Assembly (NCBI RefSeq): GCF_003173355.1
Contig: NZ_QGMY01000007.1
Coordinates: 248,001-312,000, forward strand
Length of the DNA: 64,000 nucleotides
Direction of reading: 5' to 3'
Origin: Methanospirillum lacunae
GTDB lineage: Archaea > Halobacteriota > Methanomicrobia > Methanomicrobiales > Methanospirillaceae
The notes under the pieces were generated by a model. It did no database searches and was not told where the DNA came from. It saw only the letters and a list, made by a program, of their open reading frames with translations. The translations under genes were made by a program, and so were the position numbers. Each line of letters starts with the position of its first letter. Within the stretch, counting starts at the first letter, position 1. Positions 55,809 through 64,000 of the stretch are shown piece after piece.

Positions 55809-56606
55809 GTGCAGCTCTCGAAGGTGCTTAGAGAGGTTATCCCAAAGTCCCTCCATCACCTCATACCAGACCGGTTTGAAGTGATCGGGGATATTGCAAT
55901 CCTCTCTATTCCGGACGAACTTTCGCAATACCAGACAACCATCGCCAAAGCGCTAATCAGTCAGCGAAGGAGTATCACCACAGTTCTCAGGCGAGTCTCA
56001 AAGATGGGTGGAACCTGTAGAATTGCAGGGTATCAACCAATAATCGGAACAAAGACCAGGACACTTTACAAAGAGTCAGGCTTCAGGTACCGGGTTGATC
56101 TCTCTCATGCATTTTTCACGAGCCGGCTGGCAGGAGAACGCCAGCGTATATCAGGTGTTATCAGGCCTGGTGAACTTGTCCTGGTTCCCTTTGCCGGTGT
56201 CGGGCCCTTTGTTATTCCAGTTGCTGCCAGGGGGGCACAGGTCATTGCAATCGAGATAAACCCCGATGCCTGTCTCCTTCTCAGAGAGAACATCAGATTG
56301 AACCATCTCGAAGACAGGGTTGCCATAATCATGGGTGATGCTTCCCTGGCCTGCAGGATGCTTAAGATCATGTCAGACCGGGCAATTATCCCAACCCCAT
56401 ACGGCCTTGACGAGACTCTCATCCCCCTTTCCCGGATGGTACGCGAAGGGGGGAGTATCCATTTTTATACTTTTGACAATAGGGATGGTGCACAGGAGCG
56501 TGCCAATATCCTCTCTCAATCAGGTTTTAATGTTGACCGCTTCCATCGCTGCGGTAATGTTGCCCCCTCAGTCAGCAGATGGGTGTATGACCTGACCATC
56601 CGATGA
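55809..56606 (+). CDS. tRNA methyltransferase of the Trm5/Taw2 family
   Basis: 265 residues from GTG 55809. The N-terminal part (HHLIPDRFEVIGDIAILSIP) and ESGFRYRVDLSHAFFTSRLAGERQRI are the Trm5/Tyw2 family signatures. SAM motif LVPFAGVGPFVIPVA near 134 and AIEINPDACLLLREN near 157. Trm5 has N-L-P after motif IV; here IIPTPYGLDE is found, so exact activity (m1G37 or the wyosine Taw2 step) is open. It acts on the anticodon loop of tRNA-Phe or similar. Confidence 0.82.
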   Translation: MQLSKVLREVIPKSLHHLIPDRFEVIGDIAILSIPDELSQYQTTIAKALISQRRSITTVLRRVSKMGGTCRIAGYQPIIGTKTRTLYKESGFRYRVDLSHAFFTSRLAGERQRISGVIRPGELVLVPFAGVGPFVIPVAARGAQVIAIEINPDACLLLRENIRLNHLEDRVAIIMGDASLACRMLKIMSDRAIIPTPYGLDETLIPLSRMVREGGSIHFYTFDNRDGAQERANILSQSGFNVDRFHRCGNVAPSVSRWVYDLTIR

Positions 56607-56692
56607 TCAGATTAGATGCCAATACCTGAATATTTTTACAGACTGCAGATGAACTGTACGACTGAATCGATCATACCAAACGAGGAGAATAG

Positions 56693-57493
56693 ATGCAAGA
56701 GACCCCGTACTCAAAGATATTTGCTACAGCCCGGACCCAGACACCTCTAATTCATCATATCACAAACTACGTCACTGTCAATGATTGTGCAAACATCACC
56801 CTTTGTGCAGGAGGTGCACCGGTGATGGCACATTCAACCGATGAGATTGAGGAGATGGTGCAGTATGCCGGTGCCCTTGTTCTCAACATCGGAACACTTG
56901 ATCTGGCACAGATTGAATCCATGCTTCTTGTCGGAAAAGCAGCAGGAAAGCGGGATATACCAATTATCCTTGATCCGGTAGGGGCCGGGGCCACAACGCT
57001 CAGGACTAATGCAGCCCGTAGATTAATGACTGAATTGCAAATATCTGTTCTGAAAGGGAACGCAGGTGAGATAGGAGTACTCGCTGGAGTGGATGCAAAG
57101 GTCAGGGGAGTGGATTCAGCAGGAATATCCGGAGATCCAGTTTCAATCACAACGGAGTATGCAGGCCGCTCGGGAATGACCATCGTCATGAGCGGACAGA
57201 CAGATATTGTCAGTGATGGCACCAGAACTCTGCTCGTCGAAAACGGCCATCCACTCATGGGAGCCATTTCAGGAACAGGATGCATGGCAGCTTCGGTAAC
57301 TGGTGTATTCGCTGCTTCAGGAAAAGACAGGGTCACCAGTTCTACAGCAGCACTAGCCGCATTCGGAATCGCAGGAGAGAGGGCTGCAACCCTGGCTAAA
57401 GGTCCGGGATCATTCAAGGTTGCTCTCTTTGATTCTCTCGCAGCTCTTACCCCTGACGATCTTGCAGAAGGTGCCAGGATCAGGACAGCGTAA
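56693..57493 (+). CDS. thiM: Hydroxyethylthiazole kinase
   Basis: 266 residues, normal length. [28 protein letters not shown] near 21-48 is the ThiM signature. [11 protein letters not shown] near 97, [12 protein letters not shown] near 122, and [14 protein letters not shown] near 198 with the catalytic Cys. It phosphorylates 4-methyl-5-hydroxyethylthiazole for thiamine salvage. Its TAA stop directly touches the ATG of thiE, so the two are cotranslated. Confidence 0.95.
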   Translation: MQETPYSKIFATARTQTPLIHHITNYVTVNDCANITLCAGGAPVMAHSTDEIEEMVQYAGALVLNIGTLDLAQIESMLLVGKAAGKRDIPIILDPVGAGATTLRTNAARRLMTELQISVLKGNAGEIGVLAGVDAKVRGVDSAGISGDPVSITTEYAGRSGMTIVMSGQTDIVSDGTRTLLVENGHPLMGAISGTGCMAASVTGVFAASGKDRVTSSTAALAAFGIAGERAATLAKGPGSFKVALFDSLAALTPDDLAEGARIRTA

Positions 57494-58120
57494 ATGAGTT
57501 ACGAACTCTACGTGGTTACTGACGAGGAACTTTCACATGGGGTAAGTCATGTGGAAATTGCACGGCAGGCAGTAGCAGGAGGTGCTGATGTTATTCAACT
57601 GCGGGATAAAAAACTCCCAGGCAGAGACCTATTCAGAATTGCATGCGACATCAGGGCAGTCACTGCCGGATCCGGAGCACTCTTCATTGTCAATGATCGG
57701 CTGGATATCGCTCTTGCCAGTAATGCTGACGGAGTGCATATTGGCAAGCAGGATCTCCCGCTCTCTGTCATCCGACCCCTCGCACCATCGCCATTTATCA
57801 TTGGTGTATCGGTCTCATCAGTAGAACAAGCAAAAGTATCAGAAGAGGAAGGGGCAGATTATGTCGCAATCAGCCCGGTTTTTTCCACAGGATCAAAACA
57901 TGATGCAGGCCCGGGACTCGGTCTCGGGCTGGTAAGGGAGATATCAGAAGCGGTCTCAATCCCGGTCATCGGAATAGGCGGGATTCATGCAGATAATGCA
58001 GGAAATATCTTTAGAGCCGGGGCTGATGGTGTTGCAGTGATATCAGCCGTGGTCAGCCAACCAGATATAACTGAGGCTGCCCGTGCTTTTAAACTCCGGA
58101 TCAGGCAGTTCAGGCCCTGA
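57494..58120 (+). CDS. thiE: Thiamine-phosphate synthase
   Basis: 208 residues. IQLRDKKLPGRDLF near 33, FIVNDRLDIALASNADGVHIGKQDL near 61-85, and DYVAISPVFSTGSKHDAGPGLGL near 122, then IGIGGIHADNAGNI near 162: all ThiE sites for HMP-PP and thiazole phosphate. It joins the two to thiamine phosphate and completes the pathway with thiM just upstream. No THI-box riboswitch was seen before thiM. Confidence 0.95.
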   Translation: MSYELYVVTDEELSHGVSHVEIARQAVAGGADVIQLRDKKLPGRDLFRIACDIRAVTAGSGALFIVNDRLDIALASNADGVHIGKQDLPLSVIRPLAPSPFIIGVSVSSVEQAKVSEEEGADYVAISPVFSTGSKHDAGPGLGLGLVREISEAVSIPVIGIGGIHADNAGNIFRAGADGVAVISAVVSQPDITEAARAFKLRIRQFRP

Positions 58121-58164
58121 TTATCACTCGTTTTGAAACTATGATCCTGTAATTAATTCGGATA

Positions 58165-58599
58165 TTATTCGGTAGAATTACCGTGATCTTCGGCTCCTGA
58201 AGAGGGAGCCGTTGCCTGTTCTTTAGCCCATTCTTCTCGTGCCCATGAAAGGACCATTTTTCCTCCTTCAATCAATTCATGAACGCGTTTTTCAGTGAGA
58301 AACACGATCTGTTCTGCTGATATATCAGACTGCCATGCAAAGGGGGTGATATCTAATAGAGCATTTATCGGCTGATCCAGGGTATCGGGGATATACTGCC
58401 GCGTCGCATGATGAAGCTCACTGAGTGTCGAGCCACGTTCAGGCCTGACACCGGTCTTCATCACGATCAGTCCTTCCAGGATATATTCAAGGGCACGGTG
58501 GGCATAACTGGCAGCCCAAAGGAATGAACCTGCGTTCAGGAGTTCCTGAGCCAAGACAAGTTCATGATCAGCACGATTCAGCCACTGTTCAGCTTTCAT
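58165..58599 (-). CDS. HEPN domain protein (MNT-partner type)
   Basis: 144 residues. WLNRADHELVLAQELLNAGSFLWAASYAHRALEYILEGLIV is the classic HEPN start of Pfam HEPN proteins usually paired with MNT nucleotidyltransferases. No R-x4-H RNase motif is seen, and no MNT gene is next to it. The Ser/Glu-rich tail is probably loose. It may work with a partner encoded elsewhere or be an orphan. It converges with thiE. Confidence 0.85.
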   Translation of the reverse strand: MKAEQWLNRADHELVLAQELLNAGSFLWAASYAHRALEYILEGLIVMKTGVRPERGSTLSELHHATRQYIPDTLDQPINALLDITPFAWQSDISAEQIVFLTEKRVHELIEGGKMVLSWAREEWAKEQATAPSSGAEDHGNSTE

Positions 58600-59174
58600 T
58601 CCGGTTCCTGTATAGAGTTATCAGAGTATCGTATACACTGATAAGAAAAAAGGACTATGCTGAGACAACAGAGTGAGAGGTTCTCCCTTACCATTTACAC
58701 GAAAAATGGATTGCTATTCTAAGTCGCCGCCCTGATGATCCTTCTAGTTTAGAGACCGTATGGGCGATTACCGTCACACCAACAAGATCAAGGGTACCTT
58801 CAGGGGTGTAAATTACCTCGTGTACCTCGATCGCACAGGGCAGCAGATTAGTATGCCATAGGTGGTATTCCCTGTATACCACTGATAGAATATTCACTCC
58901 AATGGCAGGGATCAACCCGTATTATCAAAAGCATCAGGTGGATAGAATATGGCATTATGATTTGGTAAGAGAACTATTCCCCTGGATCATGTTTCAGGGA
59001 GTGGTGCAATGAGAGGTACTAACCTGTCTGAACTTTGACTGAACAGTCAAGAATACCGGAGAGGAAAGAGAGTCACAACCTCAATACAAATTGTGGAATC
59101 AGAAATAATGCGATCCCTATCTATGATCACAGGATTTGGAATACTTCCATGATTTACTGGTATCATGATAGGTT
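58600..59174. other. Intergenic stretch with one doubtful small frame
   Basis: 575 nt between the HEPN and methylase genes. A minus-strand frame from TTG 58915 to 58688 (75 codons) has plausible residues (IEVHEVIYTPEGTLDLVGV) but no Shine-Dalgarno or known family. I leave it unassigned. No repeat or RNA gene seen. Confidence 0.3.
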
Positions 59175-60200
59175 CTACTCTGAATAATTCATCACGATGA
59201 TCTCACTAATAGTTCCCCGTTTTTTCCCATTGCTGTTGATGGCCCGCTTTGCCATAACCCGCTCAATTCTGTATTGCTCATAAAGATCATCAAAGAAGCG
59301 GTCAGTTGGATCTTCGTTTCCAGGATCAGAATTACTCAACATCACTGATGCACCAATCCTGTCGACAGCGTCAAAAAAATCCTTAAGTCGGATTTGATCC
59401 TGATCAGAAAACCCGTCACGTGAGTAGCTTGTGAACGAGGATGATTTGCTTAGAGGTCTATATGGAGGGTCAAGATAGACAAACGTCTGGTCGTCGATGT
59501 ACTCAAGACATCGTGAAAAGTCCCCATGAAGGATAGTTGTGTTCTTTAGTAATGCCGAAGCCATCCGCAGATTGTGCTCATTCACAATTCCAGGATTGCG
59601 GTATTTTCCAAACGGGACATTAAACTCTCCACTTGAGTTTACCCTGAATAGACCGTTGAAACAGGTTTTATTAAGAAAGAGAAGTTGTGAAGCACGATTG
59701 ATCCAGGAAGGGCCGTAGGAGGAAAAATCAAAGTTTGATCGTTCTGCATTCAGTTCTGATCTGATATCCAGGAACAGTTCCTTCTGTTCTGCTTCACCAA
59801 GAGCATCATAACGGGACTGGAAATCCTGCAGAAGGAGGAGGAGGGGCTCAACATCCTTTCTTATTACCAGATACGTAAGGACAAGTTCCTCATTTGCATC
59901 ACAGATAACTGATTCTTTAAACGGAAACAGTTGCATCATAAAGAAGAAGACTGCTCCCCCTCCGATGAATGGTTCTACGTACCGGTTCAGTGCACCAGAC
60001 CTGAGTCTATCAGGAAATCTGGCATCAAATTCATGGAGAAGTTGAGTTTTTCCGCCAGCCCACTTGAAAAATGGTTTTGCGTATTCATTATCAGCGATGC
60101 TCCTTTTTCTGCGGAAGGAGCGGATCAGGGTACTGCTTTTTAGGGTCATGGGATGATTGCGGGTCTTTACCCCGATGTCAGTACATTTTACTTCAATCAT
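59175..60200 (-). CDS. Orphan DNA adenine methyltransferase (D12/Dam class)
   Basis: 341 residues. FFKWAGGKTQLL near 44 (SAM site), YVEPFIGGGAVFFFM near 72 and the catalytic DPPYRPLSKSSSF near 246 are the D12-class N6-adenine methylase motifs in Dam order. AINSNGKKRGTISEIIVMNY closes the fold as in Dam. No restriction gene lies nearby, so it is an orphan, perhaps methylating GATC, which occurs often in the window by eye. The N-terminal ~40 residues are variable and the start could be internal (ATG 60149). Confidence 0.88.
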   Translation of the reverse strand: MIEVKCTDIGVKTRNHPMTLKSSTLIRSFRRKRSIADNEYAKPFFKWAGGKTQLLHEFDARFPDRLRSGALNRYVEPFIGGGAVFFFMMQLFPFKESVICDANEELVLTYLVIRKDVEPLLLLLQDFQSRYDALGEAEQKELFLDIRSELNAERSNFDFSSYGPSWINRASQLLFLNKTCFNGLFRVNSSGEFNVPFGKYRNPGIVNEHNLRMASALLKNTTILHGDFSRCLEYIDDQTFVYLDPPYRPLSKSSSFTSYSRDGFSDQDQIRLKDFFDAVDRIGASVMLSNSDPGNEDPTDRFFDDLYEQYRIERVMAKRAINSNGKKRGTISEIIVMNYSE

Positions 60201-60319
60201 GAATCATACCTCTCATTTCAGTAACTGAGTAACACCGGACAGGATGACAACTACATCATTGAAAACCTGCAGAGAACATTTCACAACCCATAAGAACTAT
60301 AAAACCGATACGGACAATT

Positions 60320-60763
60320 ATGATTCGCAGCGGAATTCTCGTAGTACTCCTCATCATAGTCATCCTGTTTTCAGGATGCACCGGAAAAACCCAGGATGAT
60401 GACTTTAAGAATCTCGTACAGAACGTGGTAAACGATTTCAAGGATCAGAAAGATTTGATTGCAAAGCCCAATCAGGGCGTGACCGCAGAAAAACTGAACC
60501 AGTACAAGTCAGCAGCAGCGTCTGCAAAGGCAACTGCCGAAGCAATGACCCTTTCAGATAAGGTTGGAAAAGCACGAGGGGTGTTCGTCATGGGAATGAA
60601 TGCAACAATCAGCGCAGTAGATACACTTCAGGCTGCTGGAAAAATGTCAAACCCATCTGATATTGTCACCACAGAGTCGGTTAGCGGATTCTTTGTCACC
60701 ACTCAGACCAAGCTGGATGACACATGCGATATGATTGGTATTAAAAAAGAGAAGGCATTCTAG
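60320..60763 (+). CDS. Small lipoprotein
   Basis: 147 residues. Lipoprotein signal with lipobox LFSGC (Cys near residue 20). The body is helical and rich in Lys, Asp and Ala (FKNLVQNVVNDFKDQKDLI; YKSAAASAKATAEAMTLSDK). No family recognised. Start ATG 60320. Confidence 0.75.
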   Translation: MIRSGILVVLLIIVILFSGCTGKTQDDDFKNLVQNVVNDFKDQKDLIAKPNQGVTAEKLNQYKSAAASAKATAEAMTLSDKVGKARGVFVMGMNATISAVDTLQAAGKMSNPSDIVTTESVSGFFVTTQTKLDDTCDMIGIKKEKAF

Positions 60764-60980
60764 ATACCATTTAAGGAGGAATATACTCTATTTTTGTACT
60801 CTCAGGCCGCGGGGGAGAGAGTAGCACAATATTATTTTTTGTAACATCTGAAAACTGACACATCCTTTGGTTGTTATCTTAAACAATCACTAATTTGAGT
60901 GATATTACATTATGTAACGCCCATTTGACAATGGATTTTCATAGAGAAACCTTAAAACCTGAATTCTGAAACATACAGTT

Positions 60981-61481
60981 ATGGAGAAGTTAATCACTTC
61001 AGTTATCCTTCTCGTTGCAGCAGCTCTTCTGATCCCCGGATGTTTAGCAGTACAATCTGGGGAAAATGCAACCGAGAACTCAACTGCACCGGTTGAGATC
61101 GTAGAGAACATTACTGTTGCTGTAAATGAATCAGCATCCCAGGCTGTAGCATCAGTACCAGAACACACAGACTATACCGCTGATGTCAACACGACTAACC
61201 TGACTATGAAGGTAAACCAGACGGTTAGTGTCTCCCTTAAGGAGAACCCAACCACTGGCTTTGAGTGGAATGCCACCAACTCAACAGGACTTGAAATTGT
61301 AAACAGTACTCATAATCAGGATAAGGCTCCTGAAGGGATGGTCGGTGTTGGCGGAGTTCATACCTGGATCCTGAAGGCAGTTGAAGTAGGTAACCAGACA
61401 TTCGACGCAGTATACATGCGTTCATGGGAACCGACAACCGGCAAAGAAGATTCCTACGCACTCAACGTGACGGTTGAATAA
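60981..61481 (+). CDS. Chagasin-type cysteine protease inhibitor (I42), lipoprotein
   Basis: 166 residues. Lipobox LIPGC near residue 21, Asn/Thr-rich spacer, then the I42 domain: KENPTTGFEWNAT near 91 (NPTTGF loop), GVGGVHTWIL near 125 (GxG loop) and RSWEP near 148 (RPW-type loop). These three loops block papain-like peptidases. The protein sits outside the cell and may protect against papain-fold enzymes such as the secreted C39-like peptidase at 31531-32904, though no link is shown. Confidence 0.88.
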   Translation: MEKLITSVILLVAAALLIPGCLAVQSGENATENSTAPVEIVENITVAVNESASQAVASVPEHTDYTADVNTTNLTMKVNQTVSVSLKENPTTGFEWNATNSTGLEIVNSTHNQDKAPEGMVGVGGVHTWILKAVEVGNQTFDAVYMRSWEPTTGKEDSYALNVTVE

Positions 61482-61548
61482 CCGTCCACCTACCCAATCA
61501 CTTTTTTGACCTTCTGATGAAAGGGATATTGCAGAGTAACACCCCAAT

Positions 61549-62223
61549 ATGTGTGAAACTGGGTTTACCATGCCGGATACCAATGATACCGGATCTAACC
61601 GTGAAAAGATGCTGAAAGATCCACCATTTTACCTCCCTGAGTTTGAACAATCATACAGATACATCATTGATGAGTATGATGTCAGTCCACGCGACATAGC
61701 TATTTTCATGCCCTGTGCTATGCGTAAACCCTACAGCACCAGCCCAAGCCACCGCCTTATAAGATCGATTATTGCAGATGTTCTTGACCCGTCACAATAT
61801 CATATCGTTATCTTTGGAACCTGTGGGATACTCCCGGCAGAACTTGAATTGATGTACCCCTACGCCCACTATCACTACATGCTTGGGAAAGTTAAAGACC
61901 AGAATATTAAAGATGACTTTCTTCGCATAGAGACTGAACGGGTGGCAGGATACCTGGAAAAGACACGGAATACGTACCGGTTCAGGGTTGCTTACTGCAT
62001 TGGCCTTTTCAGGGAGGCACTTATCAGAGGATCAGAACAGGCCGGAGTTCCGTTCGATCTGATTCTTCCTTCCAGGGATTTGATCAACGTCATCATCGAA
62101 GAAGATTGTCCATTTCAAGAGGGGAGCCTTTCAATGGACGAATATTTACAGGAATTTCATCAGGGCCTGACCGAGATCAAATCAAAAATGGAACAGTCAG
62201 AATGTAAAAAATTGGACTGTTGA
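61549..62223 (+). CDS. DUF5591 family protein (related to archaeosine synthase domain)
   Basis: 224 residues; ATG 61549 or ATG 61570. IFMPCAMRKPYSTSPSHRLIRSII near 59 is the PC...KPY..S.SH signature of the DUF5591 domain found in ArcS-type tRNA modification proteins. IVIFGTCGILPAELELMYPYAHYHY near 92, then ILPSRDLINVII near 182. ArcS helps convert preQ0 to archaeosine at G15 of tRNA. This one is the stand-alone domain; its own activity is not established. Confidence 0.75.
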   Translation: MCETGFTMPDTNDTGSNREKMLKDPPFYLPEFEQSYRYIIDEYDVSPRDIAIFMPCAMRKPYSTSPSHRLIRSIIADVLDPSQYHIVIFGTCGILPAELELMYPYAHYHYMLGKVKDQNIKDDFLRIETERVAGYLEKTRNTYRFRVAYCIGLFREALIRGSEQAGVPFDLILPSRDLINVIIEEDCPFQEGSLSMDEYLQEFHQGLTEIKSKMEQSECKKLDC

Positions 62224-62298
62224 TTCTCTGTGTACCTGTATTCACACGAAAAGATCAATATCTTCAATTGGACAAACGTGGATACTCTCCAATAGTTC

Positions 62299-64000
62299 AT
62301 GAAGACAGATCCCCGGTCTTTTTCATCTTTTTCTGCCAGGCTTGGTATTTTTCTGTTGATAATATTTCTCGTTATGATGGTTGTTTTTCTGACTAACTGG
62401 TACCTGACAGCCAGGGAAGAGAAAGAGCAAGACTTTCTCTCATCTGAAAAAACCATTGACCAGATTCTGCAGCAATCAATACTCTGGATTGACAGGGGAC
62501 TGTACCTTTATGACCTCACCTTTGAGACCCCTCTCCGGGATGCAATGAAGATCTACCAAGATGAGTATAATGCCACAGGAGGGGATCCTGAAAAAATTGA
62601 TTATCAGGGAGTAAAGGAGAAGATTGAGAAGACACTTGGGGATGAATATCAGGTATACGTGATCGAAAACGGGATCATTACTCACACAACTGATCCAAAG
62701 GATCTGGGTCTCAATTTTTCTACTTTTGCTCCAGAACTCATACCCAAGTTTAATAAGATCCAGGACTCTGGCCAGTTTATCCTTGATAGATCAGTAAAAG
62801 GACATGAGAGCAATGTTCCGGTAAGACTTTTTGCCTACCAGGGCACCCCGGATCGTAAATACCTCCTTGAAGTGGGAAGGATCTTTATCCAGTACACACC
62901 TGAAGAAAATAAGGCATATTATTCTGATCTCACAAATATCCTCTGGACACTCAACCCGGACATCGTCTCATTTGATCTCTATAATAGTTTTAACATCCTG
63001 ATAGCCAACCGTTCAGAAATATCACTTTCAAACACGGATAACGAGACGTTAGATGTGATTGGCAGGACTATCAAGAACGAAAAAGGATCAATTTTACACG
63101 ATAAGGTGAACCATCGCGACATCGTGTATACGTTCATGCCGGTTCTGCAAACAGATGCACCATCTACCAAGTGGATGAATGTCGCAGCTAGAACGGTTTA
63201 CTCAACAAACCGGCTTGATAATGAACTGATGATGTTGACCCTGTGGTATATCGGATTTCTGGTAATCACATTCATCCTCGCATTTATTGCAGCATTCACG
63301 ATCTCCAGGCACCTTACCAGACCACTTCGATGTATGCTTGAGGATCTTGATCTCATCTCTGCCGGTGATCTCAAACATAAAGTCAGGAAATCACCACATC
63401 ATGAGTTGAATCGTATATCAGATGCAATTAACCAGATGGTGGGTGAGATACTGAACAATATTAGTGCACTCAGGGTTTCTGAGTCACGATATCGCGGTCT
63501 TTTTCTATCATCCAATGATGCCATACTGGTTTTGGAAGGAATCAGGATCGTAGATGCAAACCCGGCAGCTGTGGACTTTTTTAGCATTATGAAGCCCCTT
63601 GCAGGAGAAAATATTACTTCGATCCACGGACCTGTGGGAGCCATCCTCACAGAGATGATCTTTAAGGATAGTACCCACCAGTCAGTGAAGCAGTTCGTCG
63701 AGAGAATTGAGATCATTAAGAATGAAATAGGATCTGAGCAATTTCTGAATATCAGAATAAGTAAGGTGAAGGGTGGAGAGAAATACCTCAGCCAGGTGAG
63801 GATTCGGGATGAGACCCAGCAACAATTGGCATTCCGGCTATCGGCACAGCAGGTAGCACTGAGCGAGGCATACAGGCAAATCGAGAATATTCTTGCTATG
63901 CTTCCAGATCCGACATTTGTTATTGATACTACCGGACGTGTTCTCATCTGGAATCAGGCCATGGAGAAGATGACCCGGATTCCTTCTGCAGAGATAGTAG
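62299..64000 (+). CDS. Membrane sensor with HAMP and PAS domains, 3' end beyond the window
   Basis: I read this frame from ATG 62299 to the right edge, 567 codons without a stop. Membrane helix 1 (LGIFLLIIFLVMMVVFLTNWYL), an outside sensor domain of ~280 residues (KIEKTLGDEYQVYVIENGII), helix 2 (LWYIGFLVITFILAFIAAFTI near 313), HAMP (RPLRCMLEDLDLISAGDLKHKV near 340) and then two PAS domains (GLFLSSNDAILVLEGIRIVDA; ILAMLPDPTFVIDTTGRVLIW). Most methanogen proteins with this order end in a histidine kinase, which would lie past 64000. No partner gene is adjacent. Confidence 0.88.
   Translation, partial: MKTDPRSFSSFSARLGIFLLIIFLVMMVVFLTNWYLTAREEKEQDFLSSEKTIDQILQQSILWIDRGLYLYDLTFETPLRDAMKIYQDEYNATGGDPEKIDYQGVKEKIEKTLGDEYQVYVIENGIITHTTDPKDLGLNFSTFAPELIPKFNKIQDSGQFILDRSVKGHESNVPVRLFAYQGTPDRKYLLEVGRIFIQYTPEENKAYYSDLTNILWTLNPDIVSFDLYNSFNILIANRSEISLSNTDNETLDVIGRTIKNEKGSILHDKVNHRDIVYTFMPVLQTDAPSTKWMNVAARTVYSTNRLDNELMMLTLWYIGFLVITFILAFIAAFTISRHLTRPLRCMLEDLDLISAGDLKHKVRKSPHHELNRISDAINQMVGEILNNISALRVSESRYRGLFLSSNDAILVLEGIRIVDANPAAVDFFSIMKPLAGENITSIHGPVGAILTEMIFKDSTHQSVKQFVERIEIIKNEIGSEQFLNIRISKVKGGEKYLSQVRIRDETQQQLAFRLSAQQVALSEAYRQIENILAMLPDPTFVIDTTGRVLIWNQAMEKMTRIPSAEIV

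Noticed and set aside
56607-56692. Thiamine (THI box) riboswitch before thiM
   Set aside because: The 86-nt gap is too short and lacks the CTGAGA core and paired arms.
58688-58915. Minus-strand frame of 75 codons between HEPN and methylase genes
   Set aside because: TTG start without Shine-Dalgarno and no recognisable family; noted only as doubtful in the gap entry.
1-64000. CRISPR arrays, rRNA genes and intact insertion sequences
   Set aside because: No regularly spaced repeats, no rRNA motifs and no transposase with terminal inverted repeats were seen on either strand.

Overview
The window looks like about 64 kb of chromosome from a methanogenic archaeon of the order Methanomicrobiales, most likely close to Methanospirillum. 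This rests on the RadA recombinase, an archaeal OB-fold ssDNA-binding protein, aIF-1A, an archaeal phosphoglycolate phosphatase, a TrmB regulator, a DUF5591 (archaeosine-type) protein, HAE3-type RND export with a COG1361 surface partner, an intron-containing tRNA-Met with no encoded CCA, and many chemoreceptor-type sensors. The genus is an inference. Moderate G+C in the core drops sharply in one accessory island.

Layout. (1) 1-6100: a surface/polyphosphate cluster on the minus strand (CotH kinase, VTC polyphosphate polymerase, DUF4956) plus a second CotH gene and a divergent TrmB regulator; similar CAAC/GTTG sites lie upstream of the first CotH gene and of trmB. (2) 6200-9460: HNH nuclease, HD phosphohydrolase, a secreted protein and a decayed copy of it. 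(3) 9545-17400: two PstS-like binding proteins flank a four-gene signalling operon in which a Cache-HAMP sensor, a small protein, a receiver-histidine kinase and a soluble chemoreceptor signalling protein are separate, overlapping genes. (4) 18087-30687: housekeeping block with LEA14-like protein, Cache chemoreceptor, EamA exporter with a His-rich tail, dapL-lysA, RPA, a RadA with two N-terminal HhH domains, phosphoglycolate phosphatase, PRC-barrel, CutA, tRNA-Met with a 15-nt intron, RRM protein and aIF-1A. (5) 31359-40462: accessory region. It has a secreted C39-like peptidase, the wreck of a mobile-element replication protein, then an AT-rich insert of about 3.5 kb with an RNxxxH HEPN-type gene, a tandem pair of small paralogues (one broken by a stop), a putative PD-(D/E)XK nuclease and a small protein, and finally a toxin-antitoxin pair. 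(6) 40655-46614: MarR / COG1361 / RND export operon, secreted Cache protein, broken cytidine deaminase, SnoaL-like protein. (7) 46615-55104: two copies of a small winged-helix gene, each behind a long leader with matching motifs and a hairpin whose stem sequence differs but still pairs; between them an alkylsulfatase pseudogene, a GT39 glycosyltransferase, a PEGA protein and a TPR protein. (8) 55105-64000: TPR protein, Trm5/Taw2-family methyltransferase, thiM-thiE, HEPN protein, orphan Dam-type methylase, lipoproteins including a chagasin-type inhibitor, DUF5591 protein, and a HAMP-PAS sensor running off the right edge.

The best candidates for something undescribed are the AT-rich HEPN/nuclease island (36.0-39.5 kb) and the paired structured leaders at 47.4 and 54.5 kb. 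The split chemoreceptor operon and the CotH/TrmB sites come next. Five gene remnants (secreted protein, replication protein, cytidine deaminase, alkylsulfatase, small island paralogue) show that much of the accessory DNA is decaying.
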